A stretch of DNA of 64,000 nucleotides from Nosocomiicoccus massiliensis (GCF_002871345.2 NZ_CP136964.1:1054001-1118000), one strand, 5' to 3'; positions 1 through 9,676 are shown, counted from the first letter of the stretch. Notes: a model not told the origin generated them from the letters alone. Program-made: numbers and translations.

Positions 1-1331
1 GCACCGACAACTTCAATATCTACAGGAGCTAGTCCTGCTAAATTTGACGCTGGGATAATCGCTCGGTTAAACCCTAGCTTCGCCGCTTCTTGTAAGCGTT
101 GTTCGATTTTAGTAACGCGTCTAATTTCACCTGTTAAACCGACTTCTCCGATGAAACACGTATCGCCTCGTACACTTATATTTTTAAAGCTCGAAGCGAT
201 TGCCATAATCACAGCAAGGTCAACCGCTGGCTCATCGAGTTTAACGCCACCCGCGACTTTTATATACGCGTCGTGTTGCTGCATGAGTAGCCCTTCAGAT
301 TTTTCTAATACTGCCATGAGTAGTGATAATCTATTGTGGTCGATTCCTGTAGCCATACGTCTTGGATTATGGAAATGCGTTGGCGTGACGAGTGCTTGTA
401 TTTCAACGAGCATCGCGCGTGTCCCTTCCATCGTCGCAACAATCGCAGATCCTGGCGTATTTTTAGAGCGTTCTTCTAAGAAGATTTCAGATGGATTTAA
501 GACTTCTTTTAGACCATCGTACTTCATCTCAAAAATACCCATTTCGTTTGTCGATCCAAATCTGTTTTTTACTGCGCGTAAAATTCTAAACGTGTGATGT
601 TGGTCACCTTCAAAGTATAAGACGGTATCTACCATATGTTCGAGTAAACGCGGTCCTGCGATCTGCCCGTCTTTAGTAACGTGTCCGACGATAAACGTCG
701 CGATGTTTTGCCCTTTTGCGATATTCATAATTGACTGTGTACATTCACGTACTTGAGACACACTTCCTGGTGCACTTGTAATATCTGGATGAAATACTGT
801 TTGAATGGAGTCAATAATTAAAAAGTCTGGATTTAATTTATTGATCTCGTCGTGGATATAAAATAAATTCGTTTCTGCGTATACGTTTAAATTCGACGCA
901 TCTGTCGTAATTCGGTCTGCACGCATTTTAATTTGTTCCAGAGATTCCTCACCTGAGACGTATAATACGTCGTAATCTTCCGCAAGTGTGAGTGCCGTTT
1001 GTAATAAAATCGTCGACTTTCCAATCCCTGGATCTCCTCCAATTAAAATAAGAGAACCATCGACAATCCCACCACCAAGTACTCTGTCAAACTCGCCACT
1101 CTTCGTTTTTGTACGTGGCGACTCTTTTTTCGTCACACGTGATAACTGGGTCGCACGTGTTTTTTCATCGGTTACTTTACCGAGTGTGCCGCGTCCAGAT
1201 GCTTTCGTTTCTTTATGTACAAGCGACTCTTCCATTTGGTTCCATGCCCCACAGTTTGGACATCGACCGTACCATTTTGGAGATTCGAATCCGCATGCTA
1301 AACATTCAAATACTGTTTTTGTTTTTGCCAT
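1..1331 (-). CDS. radA: DNA repair protein RadA (Sms), C-terminus cut by window edge
   Basis: RadA is a RecA-like ATPase that helps branch migration during recombinational repair. My translation from 1331 shows an N-terminal C4 zinc finger (two CxxC/CPNC pairs within the first 27 residues), a Walker A motif [10 protein letters not shown], the RadA-specific KNRFG motif, and the start of the Lon-like domain up to the window edge, so the 3' end is missing. The ATG at 1331 is preceded by AGGAGG at about 1342-1349. A terminator separates it from clpC, so it probably uses its own promoter although it follows the clp operon as in Bacillus and Staphylococcus. Confidence 0.97.
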   Translation of the reverse strand, partial: MAKTKTVFECLACGFESPKWYGRCPNCGAWNQMEESLVHKETKASGRGTLGKVTDEKTRATQLSRVTKKESPRTKTKSGEFDRVLGGGIVDGSLILIGGDPGIGKSTILLQTALTLAEDYDVLYVSGEESLEQIKMRADRITTDASNLNVYAETNLFYIHDEINKLNPDFLIIDSIQTVFHPDITSAPGSVSQVRECTQSIMNIAKGQNIATFIVGHVTKDGQIAGPRLLEHMVDTVLYFEGDQHHTFRILRAVKNRFGSTNEMGIFEMKYDGLKEVLNPSEIFLEERSKNTPGSAIVATMEGTRAMLVEIQALVTPTHFHNPRRMATGIDHNRLSLLMAVLEKSEGLLMQQHDAYIKVAGGVKLDEPAVDLAVIMAIASSFKNISVRGDTCFIGEVGLTGEIRRVTKIEQRLQEAAKLGFNRAIIPASNLAGLAPVDIEVVG

Positions 1332-1367
1332 TTGTAAACGTTAACCTCCTCGGTTTAATTACTCACT

Positions 1368-1397
1368 ATTATATAATTTTCTAAACAATTATGAAAG
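1368..1397 (-). promoter_or_regulatory. Candidate promoter of radA
   Basis: Reading leftwards there is a perfect TATAAT at 1373-1368 and a weak -35 (CTTTCA/TTTCAT) 17-18 bases upstream. It lies between the clpC terminator and the radA ribosome binding site, which supports independent radA transcription. Confidence 0.5.
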
Positions 1398-1410
1398 TAC
1401 CGTACATATG

Positions 1411-1450
1411 ATATAAAAGGGTTTAGAGCATTATAACAAGCTCTAAACCC
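1411..1450 (-). terminator. Terminator of the ctsR-clpC operon
   Basis: An 11-bp perfect stem (1419-1429 with 1440-1450, GGGTTTAGAGC arm) and a 10-base loop are followed on the minus strand by TTTTATAT. It lies just after the clpC stop. Confidence 0.85.
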
Positions 1451-1461
1451 TCGACATCTAT

Positions 1462-3906
1462 TTATGCATTTTCAGTTGTCTTTTCAAGCGATCCTGTGTC
1501 GACTTTAAATGCGTCGTCTTTATAATCGACAGACACCGTTTTACCTACTAAGTCTTGTCCACTTAATATCGCTTCACTTAACGTGTCTTCAATATTCTTT
1601 TGAATACTTCTATTTAATGGTCGCGCACCAAATTCTTTGTCGTACCCGTCATCGACGAGTGCTTTTACTGCGCTGTCTGTTAATTCAACTTGAATGTCAC
1701 GGTCTTTTAGACGCGCATTTAAGTCTTTAATCATAAGAGAAACGATTTCTTCTAGATGTTCTTTTTCTAAGCTGTGGAATACGATGATATCGTCGACACG
1801 GTTTATGAATTCTGGTCTAAACGTGTTTTTAAGTTCTTTCATCATCGTATTGCGAATTGTTTCGTAGTCTTCTGAAGCTTCTTGAGAGCCGAATCCTACG
1901 AATTTGTTGTCTCGTAACTCAGTCGCTCCGACGTTAGATGTCATGACGATGACTGTATTTCTAAAGTCGACTGTACGACCTGTTGAATCTGTAAGACGTC
2001 CGTCATCTAACACTTGAAGTAACATATTAAATACGTCTGGGTGTGCTTTTTCAATTTCATCGAATAAGATGAGTGAATATGGTTTTCTACGCACGCGTTC
2101 TGTTAATTGACCACCGTCGTCATATCCAACATATCCTGGAGGTGAACCGACGAGTCTAGAAACGCTATGTTTTTCCATATATTCAGACATATCGATACGA
2201 ATCATCGCGTCATCTTCACCGAAAAGTGCTTCAGACAGTGCTTTTGCAAGCTCTGTTTTACCGACACCTGTCGGTCCTAAAAAGATGAAACTACCGATTG
2301 GGCGTTCAGGATTTTTAAGCCCTGCACGTGCACGGCGTACTGCTTTAGAAATTGATTCTACCGCTTCATTTTGACCGATGACTCTGTCGTGTAGAATTTT
2401 CTCTAAGTTTAACAGTCGCTCTGACTCTTCTTCTGCAATTTTTTGCAGTGGAATGCCCGTCATTTTTGAAATGACAAGTTCAATGTCTTCGCGCGTTACT
2501 TTTTGTTTGTCTGACGATTGCGCGTTCTTCCAGTCGTTTTCTAACTGTTGAAGCTTCTCTTCGATTTTCGTTTGGTCATCGCGGTATTTCGCTGCTACTT
2601 CAAATTCTTGAGATTGTACAGCTGCGTTTTTCTCTTGTTTTACTTTTTCTAGCTGATCTTCTAAATCTTTTAAATCTGGTGGTGACATATGTGATTTTAA
2701 ACGCACTTTTGAAGATGCTTCATCGATTAAGTCAATTGCTTTATCTGGTAAGAAACGATCTTGAACGTAGCGGTTTGACATAACCGCTGCTGCTTCGAGT
2801 GCTTCATCAGTAATTGTCACACTGTGATGCGCTTCGTAACGGTCACGTAGTCCTTTTAAAATTAAAATAGTGTCCTCAACTGACGGTTCGTCGACCATTA
2901 CAGGTTGGAAACGACGTTCGAGTGCTGCGTCTTTTTCGATATATTTACGATATTCTTCTAACGTTGTCGCACCGATGACTTGAACTTCTCCTCTAGATAG
3001 AGACGGTTTTAAAATGTTAGATGCATCTACTGAACCTTCCGCACCACCTGCTCCGATTAACGTATGCATTTCATCGATAAATAAAATTACGTTTCCTGAT
3101 TTTTTAATTTCATCGACGACTTTTTTCATGCGTTCTTCGAATTCACCGCGGTACTTAGTACCTGCAACGACTGTACCCATATCGAGCATCATGACGCGTT
3201 TATCTTTTAACGTTGACGGCACTTCGTTTTTAACGATTTTTTGCGCAAGTCCTTCCGCGACAGCCGTTTTACCGACCCCTGGCTCACCGATTAATACCGG
3301 ATTGTTTTTTGTACGGCGTGATAACACCTCGATGACTCGTGTAATTTCATCTGATCGACCGATGACTGGATCTAAACGCCCATCTTCTGCTTTTTTTGTT
3401 AAGTTTGTCGCAAGACCGTCAAGTGTTGGCGTATCTGTTTCAGGTTTTGCTTCTTGTGACTTATACATCTGCGGGTTCCCGAGCATTCGAATGACCATCG
3501 CTCGTGCGCGCGTGATGTTTAAACCGAGAGAAGATAAAACGCGTGCTGCGATACCTTCACTTTCACGTATTAACCCGAGTAATAAATGCTCTGTTCCAAC
3601 GAAATTATGGTGTAATTTTCGTGCTTCATCCATAGATAATTCGATGACGCGTTTTGCACGCGGTGTGTATTGAAGGCTGACTGGCGTTTCTGTACCCTCT
3701 GTCACGAATTTACTAATTTCTTTTTCTATTAATGGTTCTGTAATATCAAAAGCTTGTAAAACTTTTGCTGCGATACCTTCTTGTTCTCGCACGAGACCAA
3801 GTAGTAAGTGCTCTGTTCCTATATTTGAATGTTTTAAGCGAATCGCTTCTTCTTGTGCATACGCTAATACGCGTTGTGCACGTTCAGTTAATTTACCAAA
3901 TAACAT
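1462..3906 (-). CDS. clpC: ATP-dependent Clp protease ATPase subunit ClpC
   Basis: This 814-residue class I Hsp100 unfoldase feeds proteins to ClpP and works with the McsB arginine kinase. Two N-domain repeats (about 1-145, each with a TEHLLLGL segment) are followed by AAA1 (Walker A GEPGVGKT at about 207-214), a coiled-coil middle domain with a UVR-like segment, and AAA2 ([16 protein letters not shown] pore loop). Length is normal for ClpC. It is the last gene of the ctsR operon, 3 bases after mcsB, and is followed by a strong terminator. Expression should be derepressed by heat through CtsR. Confidence 0.98.
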   Translation of the reverse strand: MLFGKLTERAQRVLAYAQEEAIRLKHSNIGTEHLLLGLVREQEGIAAKVLQAFDITEPLIEKEISKFVTEGTETPVSLQYTPRAKRVIELSMDEARKLHHNFVGTEHLLLGLIRESEGIAARVLSSLGLNITRARAMVIRMLGNPQMYKSQEAKPETDTPTLDGLATNLTKKAEDGRLDPVIGRSDEITRVIEVLSRRTKNNPVLIGEPGVGKTAVAEGLAQKIVKNEVPSTLKDKRVMMLDMGTVVAGTKYRGEFEERMKKVVDEIKKSGNVILFIDEMHTLIGAGGAEGSVDASNILKPSLSRGEVQVIGATTLEEYRKYIEKDAALERRFQPVMVDEPSVEDTILILKGLRDRYEAHHSVTITDEALEAAAVMSNRYVQDRFLPDKAIDLIDEASSKVRLKSHMSPPDLKDLEDQLEKVKQEKNAAVQSQEFEVAAKYRDDQTKIEEKLQQLENDWKNAQSSDKQKVTREDIELVISKMTGIPLQKIAEEESERLLNLEKILHDRVIGQNEAVESISKAVRRARAGLKNPERPIGSFIFLGPTGVGKTELAKALSEALFGEDDAMIRIDMSEYMEKHSVSRLVGSPPGYVGYDDGGQLTERVRRKPYSLILFDEIEKAHPDVFNMLLQVLDDGRLTDSTGRTVDFRNTVIVMTSNVGATELRDNKFVGFGSQEASEDYETIRNTMMKELKNTFRPEFINRVDDIIVFHSLEKEHLEEIVSLMIKDLNARLKDRDIQVELTDSAVKALVDDGYDKEFGARPLNRSIQKNIEDTLSEAILSGQDLVGKTVSVDYKDDAFKVDTGSLEKTTENA

Positions 3907-3909
3907 AGA

Positions 3910-4926
3910 TTAAATACCTCCTAAGCGCCGTTTTAAAATTGTGGCACGCGCTTTATTTTCTGCTGCATCGATATATGCGGGTTCTACCGACTCTATACTT
4001 TGACGCACAAATGCACGTTGTATTTGATTTAATATCGTTTGAAATTCAAAGTTTTCGATTTCTAAAATTCCCATATCGACGCCATATTTTAAATGACTTA
4101 AGTGCATTGCTGCTTCTTCTAATGACATTTGCTCTGCATACTTTAATAATCCATATGATTGAAATACAGTATCTCTCACTGTCAACGCACGATTTTGATA
4201 AAACCAATCTCTCATTCGAGTTTCTTCAAATATAATTTGTTCTTTAATTTCCTCGAGATGATGGATAATCTCTAACTCACTTAAACCTAACGTCACTTGG
4301 TTCGAAAGTTGATAAACATCTCCAACTGGATGTGTCCCTTCTCCGTATATACCACGAAGCGTGTATCCCATACGCGTGAGGACGTCACGTAGACGTTTAA
4401 TTCGTTTATTTCTCGTTAAGGCTGGTAAGTGAAGCATCACAGACGCACGAAGTCCCGTTCCAACATTCGTCGGACACGCCGTCTTATATCCGTACTGACG
4501 ATCGAATTGATACGTTAAATCTTTTTCTAGCGCATCATCAATGTCAGATGCCACCTCATACAGTTCTTCAAGCGAACGTCCGACATTTACAACTTGAATA
4601 CGAATATGATCCTCTTCTCCGATCATAATCGACGTCGTTTCATCTTCACTGACAATCAGTGTCACACCACGATTTTTAAACAGTTTACTGATTAAAAACT
4701 TTTCGTTCATTAGTTCTTTTTCGATATCCGTTAACTCATTCATGTGTATGACGTTAAACTCCGGATAGTCTGTTGTAATCGTCTCTATAATCGGTGCGTA
4801 CTCTTTGTCATCCTTAATAAGATGCGGATAATTTAAGCCTTCGACATTACGCGCAAGGCGAATGCGAGACGACATTTCAATCGGTGGATGTGTGCTGTTA
4901 TTCAGCCAGGGGCTCGTCTTCACCAT
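3910..4926 (-). CDS. mcsB: Protein arginine kinase McsB
   Basis: McsB phosphorylates arginines on misfolded proteins and on CtsR, marking them for ClpCP. The sequence has the guanido-kinase signature region (TACPTNVGTGLRASV) and the conserved MSSRIRLARN start of the catalytic domain. A GTG at 4932 would extend the frame, but AGGAGG at 4938-4933 abuts that GTG and lies 6 bases before the ATG at 4926, so I choose 4926 (338 residues). The start overlaps the end of mcsA, suggesting coupled translation. McsA activates this kinase. Confidence 0.96.
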   Translation of the reverse strand: MVKTSPWLNNSTHPPIEMSSRIRLARNVEGLNYPHLIKDDKEYAPIIETITTDYPEFNVIHMNELTDIEKELMNEKFLISKLFKNRGVTLIVSEDETTSIMIGEEDHIRIQVVNVGRSLEELYEVASDIDDALEKDLTYQFDRQYGYKTACPTNVGTGLRASVMLHLPALTRNKRIKRLRDVLTRMGYTLRGIYGEGTHPVGDVYQLSNQVTLGLSELEIIHHLEEIKEQIIFEETRMRDWFYQNRALTVRDTVFQSYGLLKYAEQMSLEEAAMHLSHLKYGVDMGILEIENFEFQTILNQIQRAFVRQSIESVEPAYIDAAENKARATILKRRLGGI

Positions 4927-5398
4927 TACCACCCTCCTTTAACGCTTTGATTTCATCTCTCACAACTGCAGCTTCTTCAAACGCTTGCGTTTTAATCAAT
5001 ACGTTTAACTTTTCTTCGAGTCTTTCGATTTTTTCTTCTTGTTTTAAATATAATTCGTACGATTTCGGCACTTTACCGACGTGACGATCTTTTAAATGTT
5101 GTACACGGTTAATCATCTGGTGAATATCACTTCCAAATGTTTCATAACAGTGTTCACATCCGAATCGACCCATGTCGACGATTGTTTTTAATGTAGATCC
5201 ACAATGATGACACGTTCTCATTTCAGATTGTGCGTGTAACATAAAATTATTTAAGTGATTGTGGTCTTGGTCTTCAACGCTTTGATTAAATAATTCATGC
5301 GCGCACTCTTGGCATAAAAATAGTTCGTTTTTATGTTCGTTTTGACTGACCGCCACATGAATCATCGCCTCACGTTTAAGACATCTTTCACACCGCAT
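4898..5398 (-). CDS. mcsA: McsA, zinc-binding activator of McsB
   Basis: This 166-residue protein binds metal and stimulates the McsB kinase and the CtsR stress response. Four CxxC pairs are visible (CERC, CQEC, CHHC, CEHC) in the first about 90 residues, followed by a C-terminal UVR domain near 125-160 (EEKLNVLIKTQAFEEAA). It sits between ctsR and mcsB, with its 3' end overlapping mcsB. Confidence 0.96.
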   Translation of the reverse strand: MRCERCLKREAMIHVAVSQNEHKNELFLCQECAHELFNQSVEDQDHNHLNNFMLHAQSEMRTCHHCGSTLKTIVDMGRFGCEHCYETFGSDIHQMINRVQHLKDRHVGKVPKSYELYLKQEEKIERLEEKLNVLIKTQAFEEAAVVRDEIKALKEGGNGEDEPLAE

Positions 5399-5402
5399 TC
5401 AA

Positions 5403-5867
5403 TCACTCCTCGTATAATATTGCTTCAATAATGTTGCGCATAATATGTGCGCGTAATATATCTCGTTCAGGTAAATCGATTAATAGCGTCTCTCTTAAAA
5501 TAATGCGATCCATAATACGTGCTTCGTTATATGTAATCACTTCTCGGTCATACATAGACTGTATTAAATGTTGCGCATTGATTTGAGAGAGTCTATCCCC
5601 AATTAACCCAAGTATATGTTCTAAATAGTCTGCTTTAGCGTGAGTTTCAATTTTAGTAATTCTAATGTACCCACCGCCACCACGTTTACTTTCAACGATA
5701 TAACCAAGTTCGTTTGTAAAACGTGTTTTAATGACATAGTTTAGTTGCGACGGAACACAATCGAATTTCTCAGCGATTTGCGCACGTTTAATTTCAACGC
5801 GCTCATTATGAGACTCCTCAATTTTTTGTTTCAGATAAGCCTCGATAATATCCGACATATTTCGCAT
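5403..5867 (-). CDS. ctsR: Transcriptional repressor CtsR
   Basis: CtsR represses class III heat-shock genes (clp and its own operon) by binding heptad direct repeats. The 154-residue protein begins with the winged helix region (MSDIIEAYLKQKIEES) and carries the glycine-rich thermosensing wing RGGGGYIRI at about residues 61-69. The ATG at 5867 fits the family length and has GAGGTGG upstream. It heads the operon and two candidate CtsR boxes overlap its own promoter. Confidence 0.97.
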   Translation of the reverse strand: MRNMSDIIEAYLKQKIEESHNERVEIKRAQIAEKFDCVPSQLNYVIKTRFTNELGYIVESKRGGGGYIRITKIETHAKADYLEHILGLIGDRLSQINAQHLIQSMYDREVITYNEARIMDRIILRETLLIDLPERDILRAHIMRNIIEAILYEE

Positions 5868-5880
5868 AGAACCACCTCTT

Positions 5881-5929
5881 TTTGACCTTCTTTGACTATA
5901 GTATAACCTATTTGACCTATTTTAATCAA
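5881..5929 (-). promoter_or_regulatory. ctsR operon promoter with CtsR boxes
   Basis: On the minus strand TTGATT (5929-5924) and TATACT (5905-5900) are 18 bases apart. A full CtsR box, AGTCAAA-GAA-GGTCAAA, occupies 5897-5881 just downstream of the -10, matching the known RGTCAAANNNGGTCAAA consensus. A degenerate second box, GATTAAA-ATA-GGTCAAA, at 5927-5911 overlaps the -35 and spacer. Autoregulation by CtsR follows from known family biology. Confidence 0.88.
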
Positions 5930-5981
5930 TTTGGATGCTTATCCATATGTTTTAATTCATCTTTCAAATCATTGAACATTC

Positions 5982-6011
5982 TTTACATACAATATACACA
6001 ACAGTTATAAT
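5982..6011 (+). promoter_or_regulatory. nupC promoter
   Basis: TTTACA at 5982-5987 and a perfect TATAAT at 6006-6011 are separated by 18 bases, 39 bases ahead of the nupC start. Confidence 0.8.
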
Positions 6012-6049
6012 AATGGAATAACGTCATAAATTTTATAGAGGTGTGTTAT

Positions 6050-7264
6050 ATGAACATAGTATGGGGAATTATCGGTATAGCAGTTACGTTCTTCTTAGCG
6101 TGGATTGCAAGTTCTGATAAAAAACTCGCATTTAAAAAGTGGAAACAAATACTGTTACTACTCGCATTACAATTCGCATTTGCCTTTTTAATTCTATCTA
6201 CAGGTGGCGGACGTAAAGTAGTCGATGGGCTCGCGTTTGGATTCGGTAAATTACTTGAATATGCAGGCGTCGGTACGAGCTTCGTATTCGGACCGTTACT
6301 CGTTGACGCAAATGGTGAAGGACAATTTGTATTCTTCTTTAACGTATTAATTCCTATCATCGTAGTTTCGGCATTAATCGGTATTTTACAATACTTTAAA
6401 ATCTTACCAGCAATCATCCACGGCTTAGGATGGATTTTATCAAAAATTACTGGTATGCCATTTATTGAGTCTTATAACGGTGCAGCTTCGATGTTCCTTG
6501 GACAATCAGAAGTATTCGTTTCATTAAAAAACCAAGTACCTTTACTTGGCGAACAACGTCTGTATACACTCGCAGCGCAAGCGATGAGTTCTATTTCTCT
6601 ATCGATGGTTGCAGCATACATGACACTATTACAACCAGAGTACGTCATCACGGCAATTGTGCTGAACTTATTCAGCGTTTACATCATCATACATATTATT
6701 AACCCGTATGATGTACCTGAGGAAGAAAACTATACTGCATCAGAGTCTAACCCTGACCAAGGGAAGTCATTCTTCCAAATTTTAAGTGACTACATTTTAC
6801 AAGGTGCTTTAATCGCGGTTATCGTAGCAGCGATGCTGATCGCATTTAACGCGCTTATCGCAATCTTAAATAACTTATTCTTAGCGATTCCTGGATTGGT
6901 ATTTACGTTCCAAGATATACTCGGTTACATCTTAATGCCACTTGCTGTATTAATTGGTGTGCCAGTTGCTGAAGCGCATGAAGTTGGTATTTTAATGGCA
7001 ACAAAACTCGTTACAAACGAATTCGTTGCGATGGAAAACTTACAAGCAATTAAAGATACTTTTGGACCTCGTACTCAAGCAATGGTTTCAGTATTCTTAG
7101 TTTCGTTCGCTAACTTCGGTTCGATTGGAATTATCGTAGGTACTGTTAAAGGTATCCACGCAAAATCTGGTGACCTTATTGCGAAATTCGGTTTAAAACT
7201 TGTATACGGTGCGTCTCTCGTATCTGTATTAAGTGCAGTTATCGTTGGATTCTTTGTAAGATAA
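6050..7264 (+). CDS. nupC: NupC-family nucleoside transporter
   Basis: This is a concentrative nucleoside transporter of the CNT family, importing nucleosides with a cation gradient across the cell membrane. The protein has about 10 hydrophobic segments, the conserved GQSEVFVSLK-like motif, and the PVAEAHEVG...KLVTNEF region. I choose the ATG at 6050 (404 residues) because AGAGGTG lies 6 bases before it; the GTG at 6041 falls inside that ribosome binding site. It is monocistronic with its own promoter and terminator. Exact nucleoside specificity cannot be read from the sequence. Confidence 0.93.
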   Translation: MNIVWGIIGIAVTFFLAWIASSDKKLAFKKWKQILLLLALQFAFAFLILSTGGGRKVVDGLAFGFGKLLEYAGVGTSFVFGPLLVDANGEGQFVFFFNVLIPIIVVSALIGILQYFKILPAIIHGLGWILSKITGMPFIESYNGAASMFLGQSEVFVSLKNQVPLLGEQRLYTLAAQAMSSISLSMVAAYMTLLQPEYVITAIVLNLFSVYIIIHIINPYDVPEEENYTASESNPDQGKSFFQILSDYILQGALIAVIVAAMLIAFNALIAILNNLFLAIPGLVFTFQDILGYILMPLAVLIGVPVAEAHEVGILMATKLVTNEFVAMENLQAIKDTFGPRTQAMVSVFLVSFANFGSIGIIVGTVKGIHAKSGDLIAKFGLKLVYGASLVSVLSAVIVGFFVR

Positions 7265-7270
7265 ATCGAT

Positions 7271-7300
7271 AAGGTATGTCTTTAGACATACCTTTTTCTT
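7271..7300 (+). terminator. nupC terminator
   Basis: A 10-bp stem (AAGGTATGTC, 7271-7280, with 7285-7294) with a TTTA loop is followed by TTTCTT. Confidence 0.85.
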
Positions 7301-7327
7301 ATATAAAAATTTAATCGAGGTGAAAAA

Positions 7328-7783
7328 ATGATTTCAGTAACAGAAAACCCAGTGGGAAAAACGTATGAAGCATTGCTCGACTTTTTATTTGAGACGTGCG
7401 ATACGTTTCAACTCGTCGTGCGTACAGATATTTTAAAGTACGAACATGCATTTCAAGATTTAAACGAATGGTTTGGGGACTCATTTATAGAAGTGCTGGA
7501 ACAACATGAATGGCCATCGACAAACCTTTTCGATGACACCGCAAAAGTGTATTACTTTAAGACGACATCTGAAGCAAAAGATAAGCTACTCGAACGCTCG
7601 AATAGTTTATATGACTGGAGTTTACCGGACTCTCCTGAAGACTTATGTTTCTTTAAAGACGATGAGGCATATTTAAGTGTCTCTTCTGAACTAGAAGAAA
7701 TTTACTTATATCCAACTTCTGATGAAGAAGTTGCTAAAATTAAAAACATCGATGGATTAAAAACGGTTGAGATCTCATTTTAA
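7328..7783 (+). CDS. Hypothetical protein, 151 residues
   Basis: I do not recognise this family. It is a soluble, acidic protein with no signal peptide or membrane segment, and aromatic and acidic residues dominate (for example EHEWPS, LYDWSLPDSPEDLC). A GAGGTG ribosome binding site lies 6-7 bases before the ATG. Codon use resembles the neighbouring core genes, so it is likely a real gene. It stands between the nupC terminator and a bidirectional terminator shared with rpsN2, so it is transcribed alone or by read-through from nupC. Confidence 0.75.
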   Translation: MISVTENPVGKTYEALLDFLFETCDTFQLVVRTDILKYEHAFQDLNEWFGDSFIEVLEQHEWPSTNLFDDTAKVYYFKTTSEAKDKLLERSNSLYDWSLPDSPEDLCFFKDDEAYLSVSSELEEIYLYPTSDEEVAKIKNIDGLKTVEISF

Positions 7784-7790
7784 ATCAAAA

Positions 7791-7816
7791 AAGTCCTCTT
7801 CTTTAAGAAGAGGACA
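7791..7816. terminator. Bidirectional terminator between hypothetical gene and rpsN2
   Basis: A 9-bp stem GTCCTCTTC (7793-7801 with 7807-7815) is flanked by A-rich sequence on the left (TTTTTT on the minus strand) and ATTTTG on the right. It serves rpsN2 well and the plus-strand gene more weakly. Confidence 0.85.
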
Positions 7817-7822
7817 TTTTGA

Positions 7823-8092
7823 TTACCAGCTTGATTTTTTAACGCCAGGGATTTGGCCTTTATGTGCAAGTTCACGGAATTTAATACGTGATACTCCAAA
7901 TTTTCTAAGTACACCGTGCGGACGCCCTGTCACTTCACAACGATTAACGAGTCGTGTTGGTGATGCGTCTCTCGGTAATTTTTTAAGACCTTCGTAGTCT
8001 TTATTTTTCTTCATTTCTTCTCGAATTGCGCGATACTTTTCTACAGTTGCTTCGCGCTGTTTGTTTCTAGCTATTTTAGATTTTTTAGCCAT
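7823..8092 (-). CDS. rpsN2: 30S ribosomal protein S14, zinc-independent (C-minus) form
   Basis: This 89-residue S14 has the conserved [20 protein letters not shown] core but only one cysteine, so it lacks the CxxC pairs of the short zinc-binding S14. It therefore belongs to the zinc-free paralog that replaces zinc-S14 during zinc starvation in Bacillus and Staphylococcus. AGGAGG lies a few bases before the ATG. It is a single-gene unit with its own promoter and an apparent Zur operator; the zinc-type S14 should be elsewhere in the genome. Confidence 0.97.
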   Translation of the reverse strand: MAKKSKIARNKQREATVEKYRAIREEMKKNKDYEGLKKLPRDASPTRLVNRCEVTGRPHGVLRKFGVSRIKFRELAHKGQIPGVKKSSW

Positions 8093-8107
8093 ACAATCCT
8101 CCTATAT

Positions 8108-8156
8108 CGTAATTGTTACGTTTTATAATTATAGCACGTCTTTTAAAAAATTCAAA
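8108..8156 (-). promoter_or_regulatory. rpsN2 promoter with Zur-box-like operator
   Basis: Minus-strand TTTGAA (8156-8151) and TATAAT (8133-8128) are 17 bases apart. Immediately downstream, 8108-8120 reads CGTAATTGTTACG on the plus strand, a perfect 5-3-5 palindrome that fits the CGTAANNNTTACG core of Bacillus/Staphylococcus Zur boxes. Placement just after the -10 fits repression when zinc is plentiful. Confidence 0.75.
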
Positions 8157-8220
8157 TTTATTTATTTATTTTATTTGAAAATGATATAATAATACATACT
8201 AATTTTAAGGGGAAATCTCA

Positions 8221-9534
8221 ATGTCTATTAGAACAACATTCGCTTTATTAACAGGTCGCATAACGAAGCGACTCCTTACAACATTTACTGGTGGTGGTTC
8301 TAGCCTCCCAGGTAAAATAGCACTTAAAATCTCTCCAAATATAATTAAAGATATCTCACAACATTATGACGTTATCATCATTACTGGAACGAATGGAAAG
8401 ACATTGACGACACGTTTAATCACAAACATTTTTAAGAAAAAATATAATACGATCGTGTCTAACATACAAGGCAGTAATATGGTTCAAGGGATAGCTGGTG
8501 CTTTCATCGAACATAAAAATCGTACAGATGAAAAGAAATTTGCTATTTTAGAAGTCGATGAAGGAACTCTAAATAAAGTCGTTGAAGACTTAAACCCAAA
8601 GTACATAATCCATACAAATCTATTTTTAGACCAAGCAGATCGCTATGGTGACGTTACGAAAACATATGAGTTACTCGTAAACGCTGCTAAAAAAGTACCG
8701 GATGCGATACTGTTACAAAACGGAGATTTACCGTTATTTAATACGGTAGAGTTACCGAACGAACGAAAATTTTTCGGTGTAGATACACCTGTTCACCCAC
8801 CAAAATCTCAGCATCATTGCCCGAAATGTGGTGGCACACTATCTTATAAAACATATACGTACTCTGGACAAGGAAACTATTACTGTAAATCAGGTAATTT
8901 TAAGCGACCAATACTCGACTACAAAGTCACAGATATTATAAAGCTTTCAGAAGAGTCGTCTACTTTTCGTATGGACGATGCGACGTTTAAAATCCCAGTC
9001 GCTGGTTTATACAACATCTATAACGCACTTGCTGCGTATAGTGTCGCTAAAGAATATGATATTAATAACGAGGATATTAAAGCCGCACTACTTGAGACAG
9101 AACGTGTATTTGGCCGACAAGAACGCATTAATATATACGGTCACACAGCAACATTAAACGTTGTTAAAAACCCTGTCGGTTTAAACCAAGTCCTAACTCT
9201 AATCGAAGCAGTTGAAGAGCCAATGACACTCGTTGCGCTCTTAAACAACCGTCCCGCGGACGGGGTAGATGTGAGTTGGTTACGTGATGGTAACTTCGAA
9301 TCATTACTTAGTCAAAACATTACGACAATTAAAACTGGTGGGATAAGTAAAGAAGTTATGACTGAACGTTTAGTTGAAGCAGGTTTTAACCCTCACATAA
9401 TTAAAAAGTATGACAATCTAGAAAAAATCGTCGAAGATTTAAAGCACGCGAGTACAGATAACATTCAAATTATCGCGAGTTATACTGCAATGCTTGAGTT
9501 TAGAAAAGTATTAAAAGATAAAAAAATCATCTAG
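8221..9534 (+). CDS. murT: MurT-type Mur ligase (lipid II isoglutaminyl synthase subunit), no adjacent gatD
   Basis: MurT with its glutaminase partner GatD amidates the D-Glu of lipid II. The 437-residue protein has the Mur ligase P-loop TGTNGKT (about 55-61), a central domain, and the C-terminal DUF1727 region with ADGVDVSW around residue 350, where the MurT catalytic Asp is expected. The inserted zinc ribbon has C200, C203 and C222, but the fourth position (225) is Gly. Normally gatD follows and overlaps murT; here a terminator begins 6 bases after the stop. AAGGGG precedes the ATG. It could be the true MurT with GatD encoded elsewhere, or a paralog. Confidence 0.9.
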   Translation: MSIRTTFALLTGRITKRLLTTFTGGGSSLPGKIALKISPNIIKDISQHYDVIIITGTNGKTLTTRLITNIFKKKYNTIVSNIQGSNMVQGIAGAFIEHKNRTDEKKFAILEVDEGTLNKVVEDLNPKYIIHTNLFLDQADRYGDVTKTYELLVNAAKKVPDAILLQNGDLPLFNTVELPNERKFFGVDTPVHPPKSQHHCPKCGGTLSYKTYTYSGQGNYYCKSGNFKRPILDYKVTDIIKLSEESSTFRMDDATFKIPVAGLYNIYNALAAYSVAKEYDINNEDIKAALLETERVFGRQERINIYGHTATLNVVKNPVGLNQVLTLIEAVEEPMTLVALLNNRPADGVDVSWLRDGNFESLLSQNITTIKTGGISKEVMTERLVEAGFNPHIIKKYDNLEKIVEDLKHASTDNIQIIASYTAMLEFRKVLKDKKII

Positions 9535-9539
9535 CACAA

Positions 9540-9565
9540 AACCGTTCATTACGAACGGTTTTTTT
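9540..9565 (+). terminator. murT terminator
   Basis: A 7-8 bp stem (ACCGTTC 9541-9547 with 9553-9559) is followed by a run of seven T. Confidence 0.9.
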
Positions 9566-9569
9566 GCAT

Positions 9570-9596
9570 AAAAAAAGACAGCCGTTACCGACTGTC
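9570..9596 (-). terminator. Terminator of the tRNA cluster
   Basis: An 8-bp stem (9596-9589 with 9584-9577, including one G-U pair on the minus strand) with a GTAA loop is followed by TTTTTT. It lies 7 bases after tRNA-Ile. Confidence 0.88.
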
Positions 9597-9602
9597 GAAC
9601 GA

Positions 9603-9676
<74 letters not shown>

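Noticed and set aside
151..597. A 148-codon plus-strand frame
   Set aside because: It is antisense to radA, whose motifs are clear on the other strand.
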